The notes under the pieces are model-generated. The model made no database searches. It saw only the letters and a program-made list of their open reading frames with translations, and had not been told where the DNA came from. A program made the translations under genes and the position numbers. Below are positions 33,329-41,763 of a DNA stretch of 47,607 nucleotides, in pieces. This DNA is from Phycisphaerae bacterium (GTDB lineage Bacteria > Planctomycetota > Phycisphaerae > JAAYCJ01), in assembly GCA_012729815.1 (NCBI GenBank), contig JAAYCJ010000145.1, positions 1 to 47,607 on the forward strand, read 5' to 3'. Positions within the stretch are counted from its first letter, which is position 1; each line of letters opens with the position of its first letter.

Positions 33329-33784
33329 ATGGTAGACATCGACCTGACCAAACTGGCGTTCGAGAGCGTGGTGATCGGCAACGATCTGAAGGTGGCGGCC
33401 GAGCGCGTGGTGCGGCCGATCCTGACGCAGGCGTCCCGGTGCGGGTATTGCAGCCAGGACCAGTTTGCCCTGCGGCTCGCCCTCGAGGAGTCGCTGTGCA
33501 ACGCGTTCCGTCACGGAAACGGATGCGATCCGGACAAGCGCATCTCCGCCCGCTGGGCGATTCGGGAGGACGTAGCGGTGATTTGCGTCGCGGACGAGGG
33601 CGACGGGTTCGATCCTTCGGCGGTGCCGGACCCGCGGCGCGAGGAGAATCGGGAGAAACCTTACGGCCGGGGGGTCATGCTGATGCGGGCGTACATGACC
33701 GAGCTGCGGTTCAACGAGCAGGGCAATGAGGTCTGCATGATCAAAGTGCGGAAACGAAGCGGGGCCAGGCCCACCGGGACTTAA
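33329..33784 (+). CDS. RsbW/SpoIIAB-like anti-sigma serine kinase
   Basis: A 151-residue GHKL ATPase. The N box FALRLALEESLCNAFRHGN contains the Glu and Asn that activate and bind ATP-magnesium; the G1 box is CVADEGDGFDPSAV and the G2 box GRGVMLMRAYMTELRF. It should bind and phosphorylate the STAS protein encoded just upstream, forming a partner-switching pair. No clear ribosome-binding site precedes ATG 33329. Its target is unknown: either an unlinked sigma factor or, given the neighbours, something at the membrane. Confidence 0.87.
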   Translation: MVDIDLTKLAFESVVIGNDLKVAAERVVRPILTQASRCGYCSQDQFALRLALEESLCNAFRHGNGCDPDKRISARWAIREDVAVICVADEGDGFDPSAVPDPRREENREKPYGRGVMLMRAYMTELRFNEQGNEVCMIKVRKRSGARPTGT

Positions 33785-33794
33785 GACGCCGAGC

Positions 33795-34976
33795 ATGCTG
33801 CTGCCGATCCGAACAGACCGACCGCCTCGCCACCGTCCGACCGTCAACTACGTCCTGATCGGACTGAACGTGGCGATCTTTCTGGCCCTGGAGTTCGCGG
33901 TGCCTGTGCCCTTGGCAGGCCTTATCAAGCAGTTCGGCACCCTCGATACCGCCAGTCCGCAGCTCCACCAGTTCGTCAGCTACGCCTTTCTCCACGGCGG
34001 CTGGATGCACCTGATCGGCAACATGGTCTTTCTCTATATTTTCGGCAACAGCCTCAATGACAAGCTCGGGCACGTGGAGTACCTGCTGTTCTATCTGGCC
34101 GGTGCGATTTTTTCCGGAGCGGGTTACTGCCTGGTGTCGGTCAGTCTGGTGGTCGGGGCGTCCGGTGCGATCGCAGCGGTGACCACGGGTTTTCTGGTGC
34201 TGTTTCCTCGCAGCCGCATCCTCGTGCTGTTCTGGCTGTATATCATCACCACGTTTGAGGTCTCGAGCCTGGTGCTGATCGGGTTCAAGATGATTCTGTG
34301 GGACAACGTGCTGATCCCGATGATCGGAGGGGCGGGCAACGTGGCCCATGAGGCCCACCTGTTCGGGTACCTGTTCGGGTTTGTCATTCCGCTGGTGCTG
34401 CTGGCGGCCGGCATTCTTCCGCGCGACCAGTTCGACATCTTTTCGCTGTGGAAGCAGGCGTACCGGCGGTATCGGTATCGGCAGATGGTTCGAACCGCTC
34501 AGAAACCGCTGTGGGTCGGGATGAAGCAGGCCCGTCCGGTGCGGCCCGACGTAGGCGCGTCGCGGCCGGCGGAGGAAGAGGCGCTTCCGGCCGACGAGCA
34601 CAGCCGCCATCTGGTGGCCAAGATCGCCGAGTCGATCGACCGGTACGATTTGGCGACGGCGGCAGAGTTGTACCTCAAGCTGATCGACCACAATCCCGAC
34701 GCGGTTTTGCCTCGCCGCCAGCAGCTCGACGTGGCCAATCAGCTCATGTCGAACCGTCAGTTCGGCGAGGCGGCAGAGGCGTATGAGAAGTACATTCGCG
34801 CGTTTCCCGCGGGCGAGCAGATCGCGCAGGTGCGGCTGCTGCTGGGCATCATCTACGGCCGGCATCTGGGCCATCCGGACCGGGCGCGGGCGATGCTGGA
34901 AGAGGCGCGGCGGACGCTTGGCGACTCGACTCAGCGAAACCTCTGCCAGGCCGAGTTGGACCGCCTCGGGGAGTAG
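33795..34976 (+). CDS. Rhomboid intramembrane serine protease with TPR-like tail
   Basis: A 393-residue protein. The first ~215 residues are a rhomboid domain with six helices: the HGGWMHLIGNMVFLYIFG loop, the nucleophile motif VVGASGA (Ser ~123) and the catalytic His in HEAHLFGYLFG (~188). A cytoplasmic part follows a basic hinge; from about residue 265 it is helical with ATAAELYLKLIDHNPDAVLP, NRQFGEAAEAYEKYIRAFPAG and ARAMLEEARRTLG, a set of about three TPR-like repeats. Rhomboid plus TPR suggests substrate recruitment at the membrane. It follows the RsbW-like gene by 10 bp, so ftsH, STAS, kinase and rhomboid form one operon. Confidence 0.9.
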   Translation: MLLPIRTDRPPRHRPTVNYVLIGLNVAIFLALEFAVPVPLAGLIKQFGTLDTASPQLHQFVSYAFLHGGWMHLIGNMVFLYIFGNSLNDKLGHVEYLLFYLAGAIFSGAGYCLVSVSLVVGASGAIAAVTTGFLVLFPRSRILVLFWLYIITTFEVSSLVLIGFKMILWDNVLIPMIGGAGNVAHEAHLFGYLFGFVIPLVLLAAGILPRDQFDIFSLWKQAYRRYRYRQMVRTAQKPLWVGMKQARPVRPDVGASRPAEEEALPADEHSRHLVAKIAESIDRYDLATAAELYLKLIDHNPDAVLPRRQQLDVANQLMSNRQFGEAAEAYEKYIRAFPAGEQIAQVRLLLGIIYGRHLGHPDRARAMLEEARRTLGDSTQRNLCQAELDRLGE

Positions 34977-34997
34977 GGCGGCTGACGCTGCGGTTGG

Positions 34998-36482
34998 CTA
35001 TTCCAGTTCCGGTTCCGCCGAGGGCTTGTCCTTTTGTCCTTCCCACGCCGGCGACCAGTTGGCTCCGTCGTTCGTCGTTTCCGGTCCGCCTGGGACGAGC
35101 GGGACGCGATTGACGAAGCTGCGGACGTGGGGTTCGGCGTTGCCCAGATGGTCCAGATTCTCGGGCCAGACGCGCAGCATCCCTGTTACGCGGGTCCGGC
35201 CGCCCGCTGGCTCGCTGCGGAACTCGACAATCAGGCGGCCGTCTTCGAGGCGTGTCGCGGCGTCTACCGGCAGGTGCGCCGCCTTCCACGGCCGAAGCGA
35301 CGCCAGAAGGTCCGCCCCTCGCTGCTCGCCCATCCGGCGGAGCAGGACGTATTCGACCACGGCCTCGGCATTTCCCGCAGTGGTGCGTACCTTGCCTTCG
35401 ACCGCTTCGAAGCCGGCGTCGGCGGCGGTTTCGAACGCGAGCACGGCCGCCTCGCCGTCAAGGTCGCACTCCAGGCCGATCCGTCCGTCGTCGGTCACGG
35501 CGTATCGCCAGGCCTGATCGGGCGAGCGCGTTGTCGTCGGTTCGGTTCCGAAGAACACCTGGGTTTCGAGCCGCACCGCGTTGAGCCGTTTCTTGGCGGA
35601 GACGAGATTCCGCGCGCTGACGACGTCCTGTTCGGCGTCGGCTGGCGCGTCATGGATGAAAGGTCCGAGTCCTCGCCGGCCCGCCAGGTTCCGCTGTTGC
35701 TGCGGATCGGTGCTCAGGTCGTACCACTGATCGATGCGGCCGTTGAGGAACACCAGCTCGAAGCGTCCGTGCGCGCCGATTCGGAAGTACTTGCCCTGCT
35801 TGACCGCGTACATCGCGCCTTCGTGTCCCTCCTGGGCGCCCAGCACGTAGCGCCGGTGGTCCAGCAGCATGATGTCGTCGACGTGGAGCGGTTGGTCGGC
35901 GAGGCTGGAGAAGGCGTAGACGACCTTGCTCATCCGTCCGGGTCCGCCGGGCCCGAACAGCTCGACCAGGTCGATCTGGAGTTTGTTCCACCCTCGCTGC
36001 AGCAGATAGCTGCGGGTGCGTGCAGGCCCGTCGAGCGGCTGGAATTCAACGCGGCAGATTGCGCCGTCCGACCCGCTGTGGATCGCGGTCAGAAACAGGT
36101 TGTAGCCTTCCCAGCGGCTGATGTTCGGCTGGAATACCAGTTGCGTTTCGCGGCCCGTGGGATCGACCGCCATCGCCCCCTGACCGGTGGCGGTTGGCGT
36201 TGTCACGTGCGAGGGCGCCGGCTGGTTGGCGGAGGCGTCGAAGTGCTGGAGCTGTCTGGGGCTTTCGAAATCGCAGAGGACCAGGAAGTCGGCGCTCTCC
36301 TCGAATGCGGGATACGCCAGCGTCTGTTGGGCAAAGAGGCTGTCCGGCGCCGGCCCCGCAGGGACCGCGGAAGCCGGGCCGGTTCGTGTCGGCGTTTGCG
36401 TGCATGAACTCAACAGCGTGAGGAGCCCCAGAAGGGCGGCGTTGTTCTTGCCCAGTTTGCCTATTGTGTTACTGTATCCCAT
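34998..36482 (-). CDS. Large lipoprotein of unknown function
   Basis: A 494-residue protein that I do not recognise. It has a lipoprotein signal with lipobox LSSC (LLTLLSSCTQ, Cys near residue 27). The mature part is beta-rich. A segment at about residues 70-200 (FLVLCDFESPRQLQHFD, then ISRWEGYNLFLTAIHSG and GWNKLQIDLVELFG) resembles carbohydrate-binding-module-like jelly-roll folds. Later comes FIHDAPADAEQDVVSARNLVSAKKRLN. ATG 36482 has AAGGAT ahead of it; longer in-frame starts run through the divergent promoter region. It converges on the rhomboid gene with only 21 bp between stops. A TACAAT box at 36562-36567 may serve as its -10. Confidence 0.75.
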   Translation of the reverse strand: MGYSNTIGKLGKNNAALLGLLTLLSSCTQTPTRTGPASAVPAGPAPDSLFAQQTLAYPAFEESADFLVLCDFESPRQLQHFDASANQPAPSHVTTPTATGQGAMAVDPTGRETQLVFQPNISRWEGYNLFLTAIHSGSDGAICRVEFQPLDGPARTRSYLLQRGWNKLQIDLVELFGPGGPGRMSKVVYAFSSLADQPLHVDDIMLLDHRRYVLGAQEGHEGAMYAVKQGKYFRIGAHGRFELVFLNGRIDQWYDLSTDPQQQRNLAGRRGLGPFIHDAPADAEQDVVSARNLVSAKKRLNAVRLETQVFFGTEPTTTRSPDQAWRYAVTDDGRIGLECDLDGEAAVLAFETAADAGFEAVEGKVRTTAGNAEAVVEYVLLRRMGEQRGADLLASLRPWKAAHLPVDAATRLEDGRLIVEFRSEPAGGRTRVTGMLRVWPENLDHLGNAEPHVRSFVNRVPLVPGGPETTNDGANWSPAWEGQKDKPSAEPELE

Positions 36483-36628
36483 TTTATCCTTCTTATGCGA
36501 AACGGCTTGAGAATGGCCTGGCGGCCGGTGTTTATACCGCGTCAAGGGCTTATCAGAAGGCATTGTAGCCGTTTGGCGGCGAAAATAAAGGTCGAATGGA
36601 AATCGGAATGTGAAAGTAGAAAATCCCC

Positions 36629-36657
36629 TTGACAGTCTGACGGGAGTTTTGGATAAT
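36629..36657 (+). promoter_or_regulatory. Strong sigma70-like promoter of the NtrC-type regulator
   Basis: TTGACA (36629-36634), 17 bp, GATAAT (36652-36657) is close to consensus. The start would be near 36664, leaving an ~82-nt leader with a 17-codon open frame (ATG 36685 to TAG 36736-36738) and two copies of CGGGTAGGAG (36715-36724, 36732-36741), the second being the ribosome-binding site. Confidence 0.7.
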
Positions 36658-36745
36658 GCGGATGTCCTAACCACGAACAAGAGAATGCCCTTCTCAACTT
36701 GGGAGATTGCCTGTCGGGTAGGAGAGCCGAGCGGGTAGGAGCGTA

Positions 36746-38227
36746 ATGACCGTCGAGAGGGGTCTGTGCGCTTGTTCAAACGCGACGTTGATGGCGCGTG
36801 TCCTGCTGGTCGACCACACGGCGAGCTGGAAGACGCCGGTCTTAAAGGCGTTGGGGTCCGGAGTTGCCGTAGACGATGTCGGCAGTGTTGGGCAATTGAC
36901 CGAGCTTCTGGCCAATCACACGTACGCAGTGGCCATCTTGGCCTCCGGTGCTTCTCCGGAAGGGAAAGAAACAACAGGCCTGGACCTTGAGACCGCGAGG
37001 TCCATTCACAGGGTCCAGGTCTGTTGTCGTCTGCTGTTTCTGGTCGATCGTGATCTTGACCTCGAAACGAGTTGTCAGGCGGTTCGGCTTGGAGCAGCGG
37101 GCTTTGTCGAGGCGGGTGGTCCGGACGCCGTAGAAGAGATCCATCGGAAAGTCATCGACCTGTTGTCGCACTGGCAGCGCGAGCGGGATCAGAGTTTCCC
37201 GTCGGGCGCCGCCGAGGTGCTCGATCAGACGGGCATTGCGACACAGTCGGAGAATATGCTCAGGTTGCTGGCCCAGGCCCGGAAAGCAGCCAATGTCTGT
37301 GACGCCCCGATCGTCATCGAAGGCGAGTCGGGGACTGGAAAACAGTTACTGGCCGAAGCGATCCACCGCATGGATCCGAAACGCTCCGGTCGGCCGTTTG
37401 TCTCGGTCAACTGTGCCGCGATCACCGGCACGCTGGCTGAGAGCGCCCTATTCGGCCACCGGAAAGGCGCCTTTACCGGCGCAACCGAGGACCGCAAGGG
37501 CTATTTCCGTACGGCGGACGGCGGGACCTTGATGCTCGATGAGATTTCCGAGCTGGACCCGGCCCTTCAGCCGAAGCTGTTGCGGGTTCTGCAGGAAGGC
37601 AGGGTGCTTCCGGTAGGGGATGATCGGGAATACCCGATCGACGTCCGGGTGATCACTGCTTCGAACAAGCCGCTGGCAGAACAGGTGGTTGCGGGGCGAT
37701 TTCGCCTGGATCTGTACCAGCGGCTCAACGTGATCCGTCTGCGGGTGCCGGCGCTGCGCGAGCGGCTGCAGGACATTCCGCTTTTGGTCGCCCATTTTCT
37801 GGAGAAGTACGCCGGATACTACGGCGGCCGGATCGAGGCCGTGGACCCGGCGGTCTATCGCGTCCTTCAGCGGGCGGTAGGGGAGGGGAACGTCCGCGAA
37901 CTCGAGAACATCGTGCGTCAGACGCTGGCGTTCAAGACCTCCGGTTCGAGCCTGACCCTCGCCGATCTGCCCGAGCAGGTGCTCGAACAGGCTGAGCAGC
38001 CGACCGGCGGGCACATGCCCGCCGACCTCGCCTCTTACATCGCAGCCATGCTGGAAAAGGGGCCGCTCGATCTGGATCAGTTCCTGACCGACTGCGAGCA
38101 GCAGGTGCTCGAGACGGCGATTTCGCGGTTCGGCCTGAAAGGCATGCGGCTGGCTTCGCACCTGCACCTGAATCGGCGGACGCTGTATCACAAGCTCCGC
38201 CGGCATCAGCTTATCGGACCTTCCTGA
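36746..38227 (+). CDS. Sigma54-dependent activator with degenerate receiver
   Basis: A 493-residue NtrC-family protein. Residues ~16-140 have the receiver fold (RVLLVDHTASW...), but the phosphoacceptor position reads ILASGAS and the conserved Lys region GFVEAGG, so the phosphorylation site appears lost. The AAA+ domain is intact: Walker A GESGTGK (193-199), the sigma54-contacting GAFTGA (241-246) and Walker B GGTLMLDEISEL. A Fis-type helix-turn-helix (LASHLHLNRRTLYHKLRRH) ends the protein. It should activate sigma54 promoters without classical phosphorelay. ATG 36746 follows GTAGGAG; an internal ATG at 36791 lacks one. No neighbouring histidine kinase. Confidence 0.9.
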   Translation: MTVERGLCACSNATLMARVLLVDHTASWKTPVLKALGSGVAVDDVGSVGQLTELLANHTYAVAILASGASPEGKETTGLDLETARSIHRVQVCCRLLFLVDRDLDLETSCQAVRLGAAGFVEAGGPDAVEEIHRKVIDLLSHWQRERDQSFPSGAAEVLDQTGIATQSENMLRLLAQARKAANVCDAPIVIEGESGTGKQLLAEAIHRMDPKRSGRPFVSVNCAAITGTLAESALFGHRKGAFTGATEDRKGYFRTADGGTLMLDEISELDPALQPKLLRVLQEGRVLPVGDDREYPIDVRVITASNKPLAEQVVAGRFRLDLYQRLNVIRLRVPALRERLQDIPLLVAHFLEKYAGYYGGRIEAVDPAVYRVLQRAVGEGNVRELENIVRQTLAFKTSGSSLTLADLPEQVLEQAEQPTGGHMPADLASYIAAMLEKGPLDLDQFLTDCEQQVLETAISRFGLKGMRLASHLHLNRRTLYHKLRRHQLIGPS

Positions 38228-38256
38228 TCGCGGTTCGGCTTCGAGCCCAAGTCACT

Positions 38257-38274
38257 ACCGCCTTTGGCGGTTTT
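38257..38274 (+). terminator. Terminator-like hairpin after the NtrC-type gene
   Basis: ACCGCC-TTT-GGCGGT followed by TTT. The stem is compact and perfect, but the U-tract is short (GGCGGTTTTGCG). It lies 30 bp after the stop codon at 38227. Confidence 0.5.
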
Positions 38275-38278
38275 GCGC

Positions 38279-38284
38279 TATAAT
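38279..38284 (+). promoter_or_regulatory. Consensus -10 box of mnmA
   Basis: A perfect TATAAT eight bases before the mnmA ATG at 38292, with no convincing -35. Transcription would begin at or within a base or two of the start codon, so the mRNA would be leaderless. Confidence 0.45.
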
Positions 38285-38291
38285 TGTCGCT

Positions 38292-39356
38292 ATGAGTGCA
38301 AGCGGAAAGGTTGTGGTTGCCCTTAGTGGGGGAGTCGACAGCGCGGTTGCCTGCGCGGAGCTGAAGTCCGCTGGGCATGAGGTGCTGGCGGTGTTCGTGC
38401 GGATGACCGCGCCGGATCAGCCGGCCCGCAGCAGCGTCAAGGGGCATCTGGCCGACGTTCAGCGGATCGCCAAGCTGCTCGACGTCGAGCTCCACGTGGT
38501 CGATTACAGTTGGGATCTGTCGCAGATCATCGAGTACTTCAAGTACGAGTACGCGCACGGCCGCACGCCCAACCCGTGCGCCAAGTGCAACGCGGTGCTC
38601 AAGTTCGGGCGGCTTCTGGCGTTCAGCCGTCAACTCGGGGCCGCCTGGCTGGCGACCGGCCACTATGCCCGGATGGTCGACGTTGAAGGCCATTGGCGGC
38701 TGGGCCGCGGGCGGGCCGTCGAGAAGGACCAGTCATACGTGCTGTTCGGCATTCGGCGGGCCGACCTGCCGAGCATCCGGCTGCCCAACGGCGAAATGGC
38801 TTCGAAGGATGCGGTGCGACAGCGGGCTCGCGAACTCGATTTGCCCGTGCACGACAAGGAGGACAGCCAGGAGATTTGCTTCGTGCCGAACGATGACTAT
38901 GCCGCATTCCTCGCCCGCTATCAGACTGAGCTGAATCAGCCGGGTCCAATCGTGGACATGGAAGGGCGGGTGATCGGGGAGCACGAGGGCGTGTTTCGCT
39001 ATACGATCGGCCAGCGGCGCGGCTTGAAGGTGGCGGCGGGCGAGCCGATCTACGTGGTCCGGATCGATCCGCTGACCAACACGGTGGTGACCGGTCCTCG
39101 CGAGGCGCTGGCCGCCACGCATCTCGTCGCCCGCGATCTGAACTGGCACATCGACCCGGCCCAGCTTCCGTCGCGGGCGCTGGCGCAGATTCGCTCTACG
39201 CACAAGGCGGCTCCGGCTGGGCTGGAGCTGATCGGGGCCGACCGGCTGCGCGTGACGTTCGATCAGCCGCAGTTCGCGGTCACGCCGGGCCAGGCCGTCG
39301 TTCTCTATCAGGATGACCTGGTTCTGGGCGGCGGGTGGATACGCACCGATGAGTGA
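38292..39356 (+). CDS. mnmA: tRNA-specific 2-thiouridylase MnmA
   Basis: A 354-residue cytoplasmic enzyme that thiolates U34 of tRNA for Lys, Glu and Gln, taking sulfur from a persulfide relay. The PP-loop VVALSGGVDSAVA binds ATP at the N terminus. The two catalytic cysteines are present: Cys96 in NPCAKCN and Cys196 in SQEICFV. GHYAR and IGQRRGL are further family hallmarks. Length is normal. It has no Shine-Dalgarno, fitting a leaderless mRNA. Its end overlaps the next gene (ATGAGTGA at 39349-39356). Confidence 0.95.
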   Translation: MSASGKVVVALSGGVDSAVACAELKSAGHEVLAVFVRMTAPDQPARSSVKGHLADVQRIAKLLDVELHVVDYSWDLSQIIEYFKYEYAHGRTPNPCAKCNAVLKFGRLLAFSRQLGAAWLATGHYARMVDVEGHWRLGRGRAVEKDQSYVLFGIRRADLPSIRLPNGEMASKDAVRQRARELDLPVHDKEDSQEICFVPNDDYAAFLARYQTELNQPGPIVDMEGRVIGEHEGVFRYTIGQRRGLKVAAGEPIYVVRIDPLTNTVVTGPREALAATHLVARDLNWHIDPAQLPSRALAQIRSTHKAAPAGLELIGADRLRVTFDQPQFAVTPGQAVVLYQDDLVLGGGWIRTDE

Positions 39357-40263
39357 ACGGGCGGGTCTGCTTGTTCACCACGCCGCGATCGGGGATTTCC
39401 TGATCGCTTTGCGTCTGACGGAGTGCTTTGCCGGCGTGCGCTGGACGGTCCTGTCGCGTTCGACTCTCGGGCGGCTGGCATGGTCGCTCGGCGCGGCTGA
39501 GGCGTTTGAGGATTTTGACGCGGGCGATTGGTACAGGCTCTTTGGCCCCGATCCGCGGCCCAATTCCTCAGTCGTCGATTTCGTCGCTCATTTCGAGATC
39601 GTGCTTAACGTCGTCGCCGGCCCCGGCGAGACCTTTTCTCGCAACCTTGACCGCCTTTGCCGCGGCTGCGTCCACCATGTCGATCCCAGACTTCCCGAGG
39701 GCTTTGGCGGCCATTGCTGGCAGCATCTGGCGGGCCAGATTGCGGATTGCCACACAGCCGCGCTTCCGGCGAGCGCGTTTGGCCTTCGTCCGGCGTGCAT
39801 TGCCTTGGCCGCTGACTCGCGAGACACCGTTGTCATCCATCCGGGCGCGTCATCGGCCGCCAAGCGCTGGCCGTTGGCCAACTTCGTGCGTCTTGCGGAT
39901 CGGCTGCGGCAAGAGGGGATGACGCCGTCGTTTCTTCTCGGCGAAGTCGAACAGGAGCAGTTTTCATCGGCAGAGATCGAATCCCTTCGGCGGAGCGATA
40001 CGGTAATGACCGGCCTGGATCTGCCGAACGCAGCCGCCGTTCTTCACCGATGCCGCGCCTACGTCGGCAACGACAGCGGCATCAGCCATCTGGCCGCGGC
40101 GGTAGGGGCGCCGACCATTACCGTCTTTACCGCGACCAATCCGCGGAACTGGCGGCCTCTTGGCCGCGCCGTCCATGTCATCGACACCCGCGCCTCCGAG
40201 ACCACGGAGGCCACTCTCAACCGGATCGTGTCGATAGCCGCTGCGGTTGATCGCCGAGGCTGA
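39349..40263 (+). CDS. GT9-family heptosyltransferase-like glycosyltransferase
   Basis: A 304-residue protein of the ADP-heptose:LPS heptosyltransferase (GT9) family, cytoplasmic and membrane-associated. The N-terminal AGLLVHHAAIGDFLIALRL is the family start. VVIHPGASSAAKRWPLANF and YVGNDSGISHLAAAVGAPTITVF form the nucleotide-sugar site. It would add a heptose or similar sugar to lipid A-core or another glycan; the substrate is not readable. ATG 39349 overlaps the mnmA stop by eight bases. An unrelated pairing with mnmA is probably only transcriptional. Confidence 0.88.
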   Translation: MSERAGLLVHHAAIGDFLIALRLTECFAGVRWTVLSRSTLGRLAWSLGAAEAFEDFDAGDWYRLFGPDPRPNSSVVDFVAHFEIVLNVVAGPGETFSRNLDRLCRGCVHHVDPRLPEGFGGHCWQHLAGQIADCHTAALPASAFGLRPACIALAADSRDTVVIHPGASSAAKRWPLANFVRLADRLRQEGMTPSFLLGEVEQEQFSSAEIESLRRSDTVMTGLDLPNAAAVLHRCRAYVGNDSGISHLAAAVGAPTITVFTATNPRNWRPLGRAVHVIDTRASETTEATLNRIVSIAAAVDRRG

Positions 40264-40268
40264 ACAGA

Positions 40269-41495
40269 CTACGGCAGGGGTTCGACTCCGTTGGTTGCGG
40301 GTCCGTCCGGGGTCGCGGCGGCGCTCAGGAGGGGGTTGGTTCGGAGGGCTTCGTAGGTTGGCATTCGCGAGAGGACCGTTCGCATGAAGGGTTCGACGGG
40401 GCCGACCGCGGCTTTGCGCCACAGGTCGGTCACGTGGTCGTTGACGAGTTGGATGTAGCGCTCGCGTTCGAGGATCGGTCGTATCTCGTCCTGAGCGTCG
40501 GCGAAGGGCACCTGCCTGGCGTTTTCACGCTGCTCGACCAGTACGAAGTAGAATCGCCGCCCAATGGCGACGGGTTCGCCGGGCAGGCCGATCGGCTGGG
40601 CGAACGCCCGTTCGTCGATTTCCTGGTGGCGGTGGCTGCCCTGGGTGATCCAGCCGATATCGCCGGAGAGCTTGCGGAGCGATCCGGTCGAGAGGTCGGC
40701 GGCCACCGTCCGGAAATCCTCGCCGGCGTCCAGGCGCCGCTGGATCTCGGCCAGCCGCTGCTGTGCGAGGGCGGCCATATCCGCCGGCTGGGAGGACGCG
40801 GCGGCCAGGGCCGCTGGGTCCACCTCGATCAGCAGGACGTGGGCGCGCGCCGGATGCTGGAACTTGGGCTGGTGGGTCTGGTAGTAGTGCCAGAGCTCTT
40901 CGCGGGTGACCACGACCTTCGGGCGGATCTGCTCGCGGAGGTACTGCTGGTTGAGGATCTGCCGCCGGAGCTGGCTCCGCAGGGCGTCCATGTTGGAATC
41001 CCGGGCGATCAGGAGCTTTTCGAAGCGGACCGTCGAGCCCCCGGCCTCGCGGGCGACCATCTCCTCGACCGCCTTGTTCACCGCCTTTTCCAGCAGCGGA
41101 TCCTGCTCTTCGGTCAGCCGGTTGGCTATCTGCTTGTAGAGCATGACCTCCGAGACCAGGTCGCGAAGGGTGTTGAACACCGACATGCCGACCCGCTCGC
41201 GGAAGCCCTGCTCGTCGAAGGTGCGGGCCAGCCGCTCCAGTTCGGGCCGGGCCCGGCGGATGACCTCGTCGGCGGTCAGGTTCTCGCCGCTGACCACCAG
41301 GACGCCGGCCTCGATCGACCCGGCGGGGCGGGTGGCGGGCGTCTGGCTGTAGGATAACTCATTGTGGCGACTGGTGTTACGCCAATCGGCGACCCGGCCC
41401 TCGCGGTCAGGCCCGTCCGATTTGGCCTTGGACCCGCATCCGCAGACCAGGAGGATCGCCGCCGCCGTCAAACCGGTGAAAATTCGCCGCATCAT
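40269..41495 (-). CDS. PpiC-type peptidyl-prolyl isomerase lipoprotein
   Basis: A 408-residue SurA/PrsA-like chaperone. The signal ends in a lipobox-like VCGC (LLVCGCGSK, Cys near residue 21), so it is probably membrane-attached facing the periplasm. A helical SurA_N-like domain (residues ~60-200, with LRSQLRRQILNQQYLREQI) precedes a parvulin domain (~205-330): ARAHVLLIEVD, GEDFRTVAADLSTGSLRKLSGDIGWI, FAQPIGLPGEPV and FYFVLVEQR. It assists folding of exported proteins. ATG 41495 is taken over the next codon ATG 41492. It converges on the GT9 gene, with five bases between stops. 'TRPAG' and 'SSQPAD' strings echo the TTQPA-like motifs of other envelope proteins here. Confidence 0.87.
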   Translation of the reverse strand: MMRRIFTGLTAAAILLVCGCGSKAKSDGPDREGRVADWRNTSRHNELSYSQTPATRPAGSIEAGVLVVSGENLTADEVIRRARPELERLARTFDEQGFRERVGMSVFNTLRDLVSEVMLYKQIANRLTEEQDPLLEKAVNKAVEEMVAREAGGSTVRFEKLLIARDSNMDALRSQLRRQILNQQYLREQIRPKVVVTREELWHYYQTHQPKFQHPARAHVLLIEVDPAALAAASSQPADMAALAQQRLAEIQRRLDAGEDFRTVAADLSTGSLRKLSGDIGWITQGSHRHQEIDERAFAQPIGLPGEPVAIGRRFYFVLVEQRENARQVPFADAQDEIRPILERERYIQLVNDHVTDLWRKAAVGPVEPFMRTVLSRMPTYEALRTNPLLSAAATPDGPATNGVEPLP

Positions 41496-41654
41496 TGTAC
41501 CGCCGTCAACTCTGTGCCTACAATTGGTGGTTATGCCGAAAGGGCCGATCGGAACGGGATCGGGGCGCCTGACCAGTTCATTATACCGGCTTGGCGTGGC
41601 AATACAATGGCCCCGAAACTGCACCGAAACTGGAAAATTATCATAGGATACGTC

Positions 41655-41683
41655 TTGACATGCCTTTGCGGCGTAAGTACTCT
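41655..41683 (+). promoter_or_regulatory. Promoter of the rpsB operon
   Basis: TTGACA (41655-41660), 17 bp, TACTCT (41678-41683). The -35 is perfect and the -10 weak. The leader is about 75 nt to the TTG start at 41764. Confidence 0.5.
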
Positions 41684-41763
41684 AACAGCTTTGTCAGCCG
41701 AAAGGCGTACCCAGCCGGCACAGGTCGTGTACAGGTAGAGGTATCGGTTTAAGGAGAACACGT

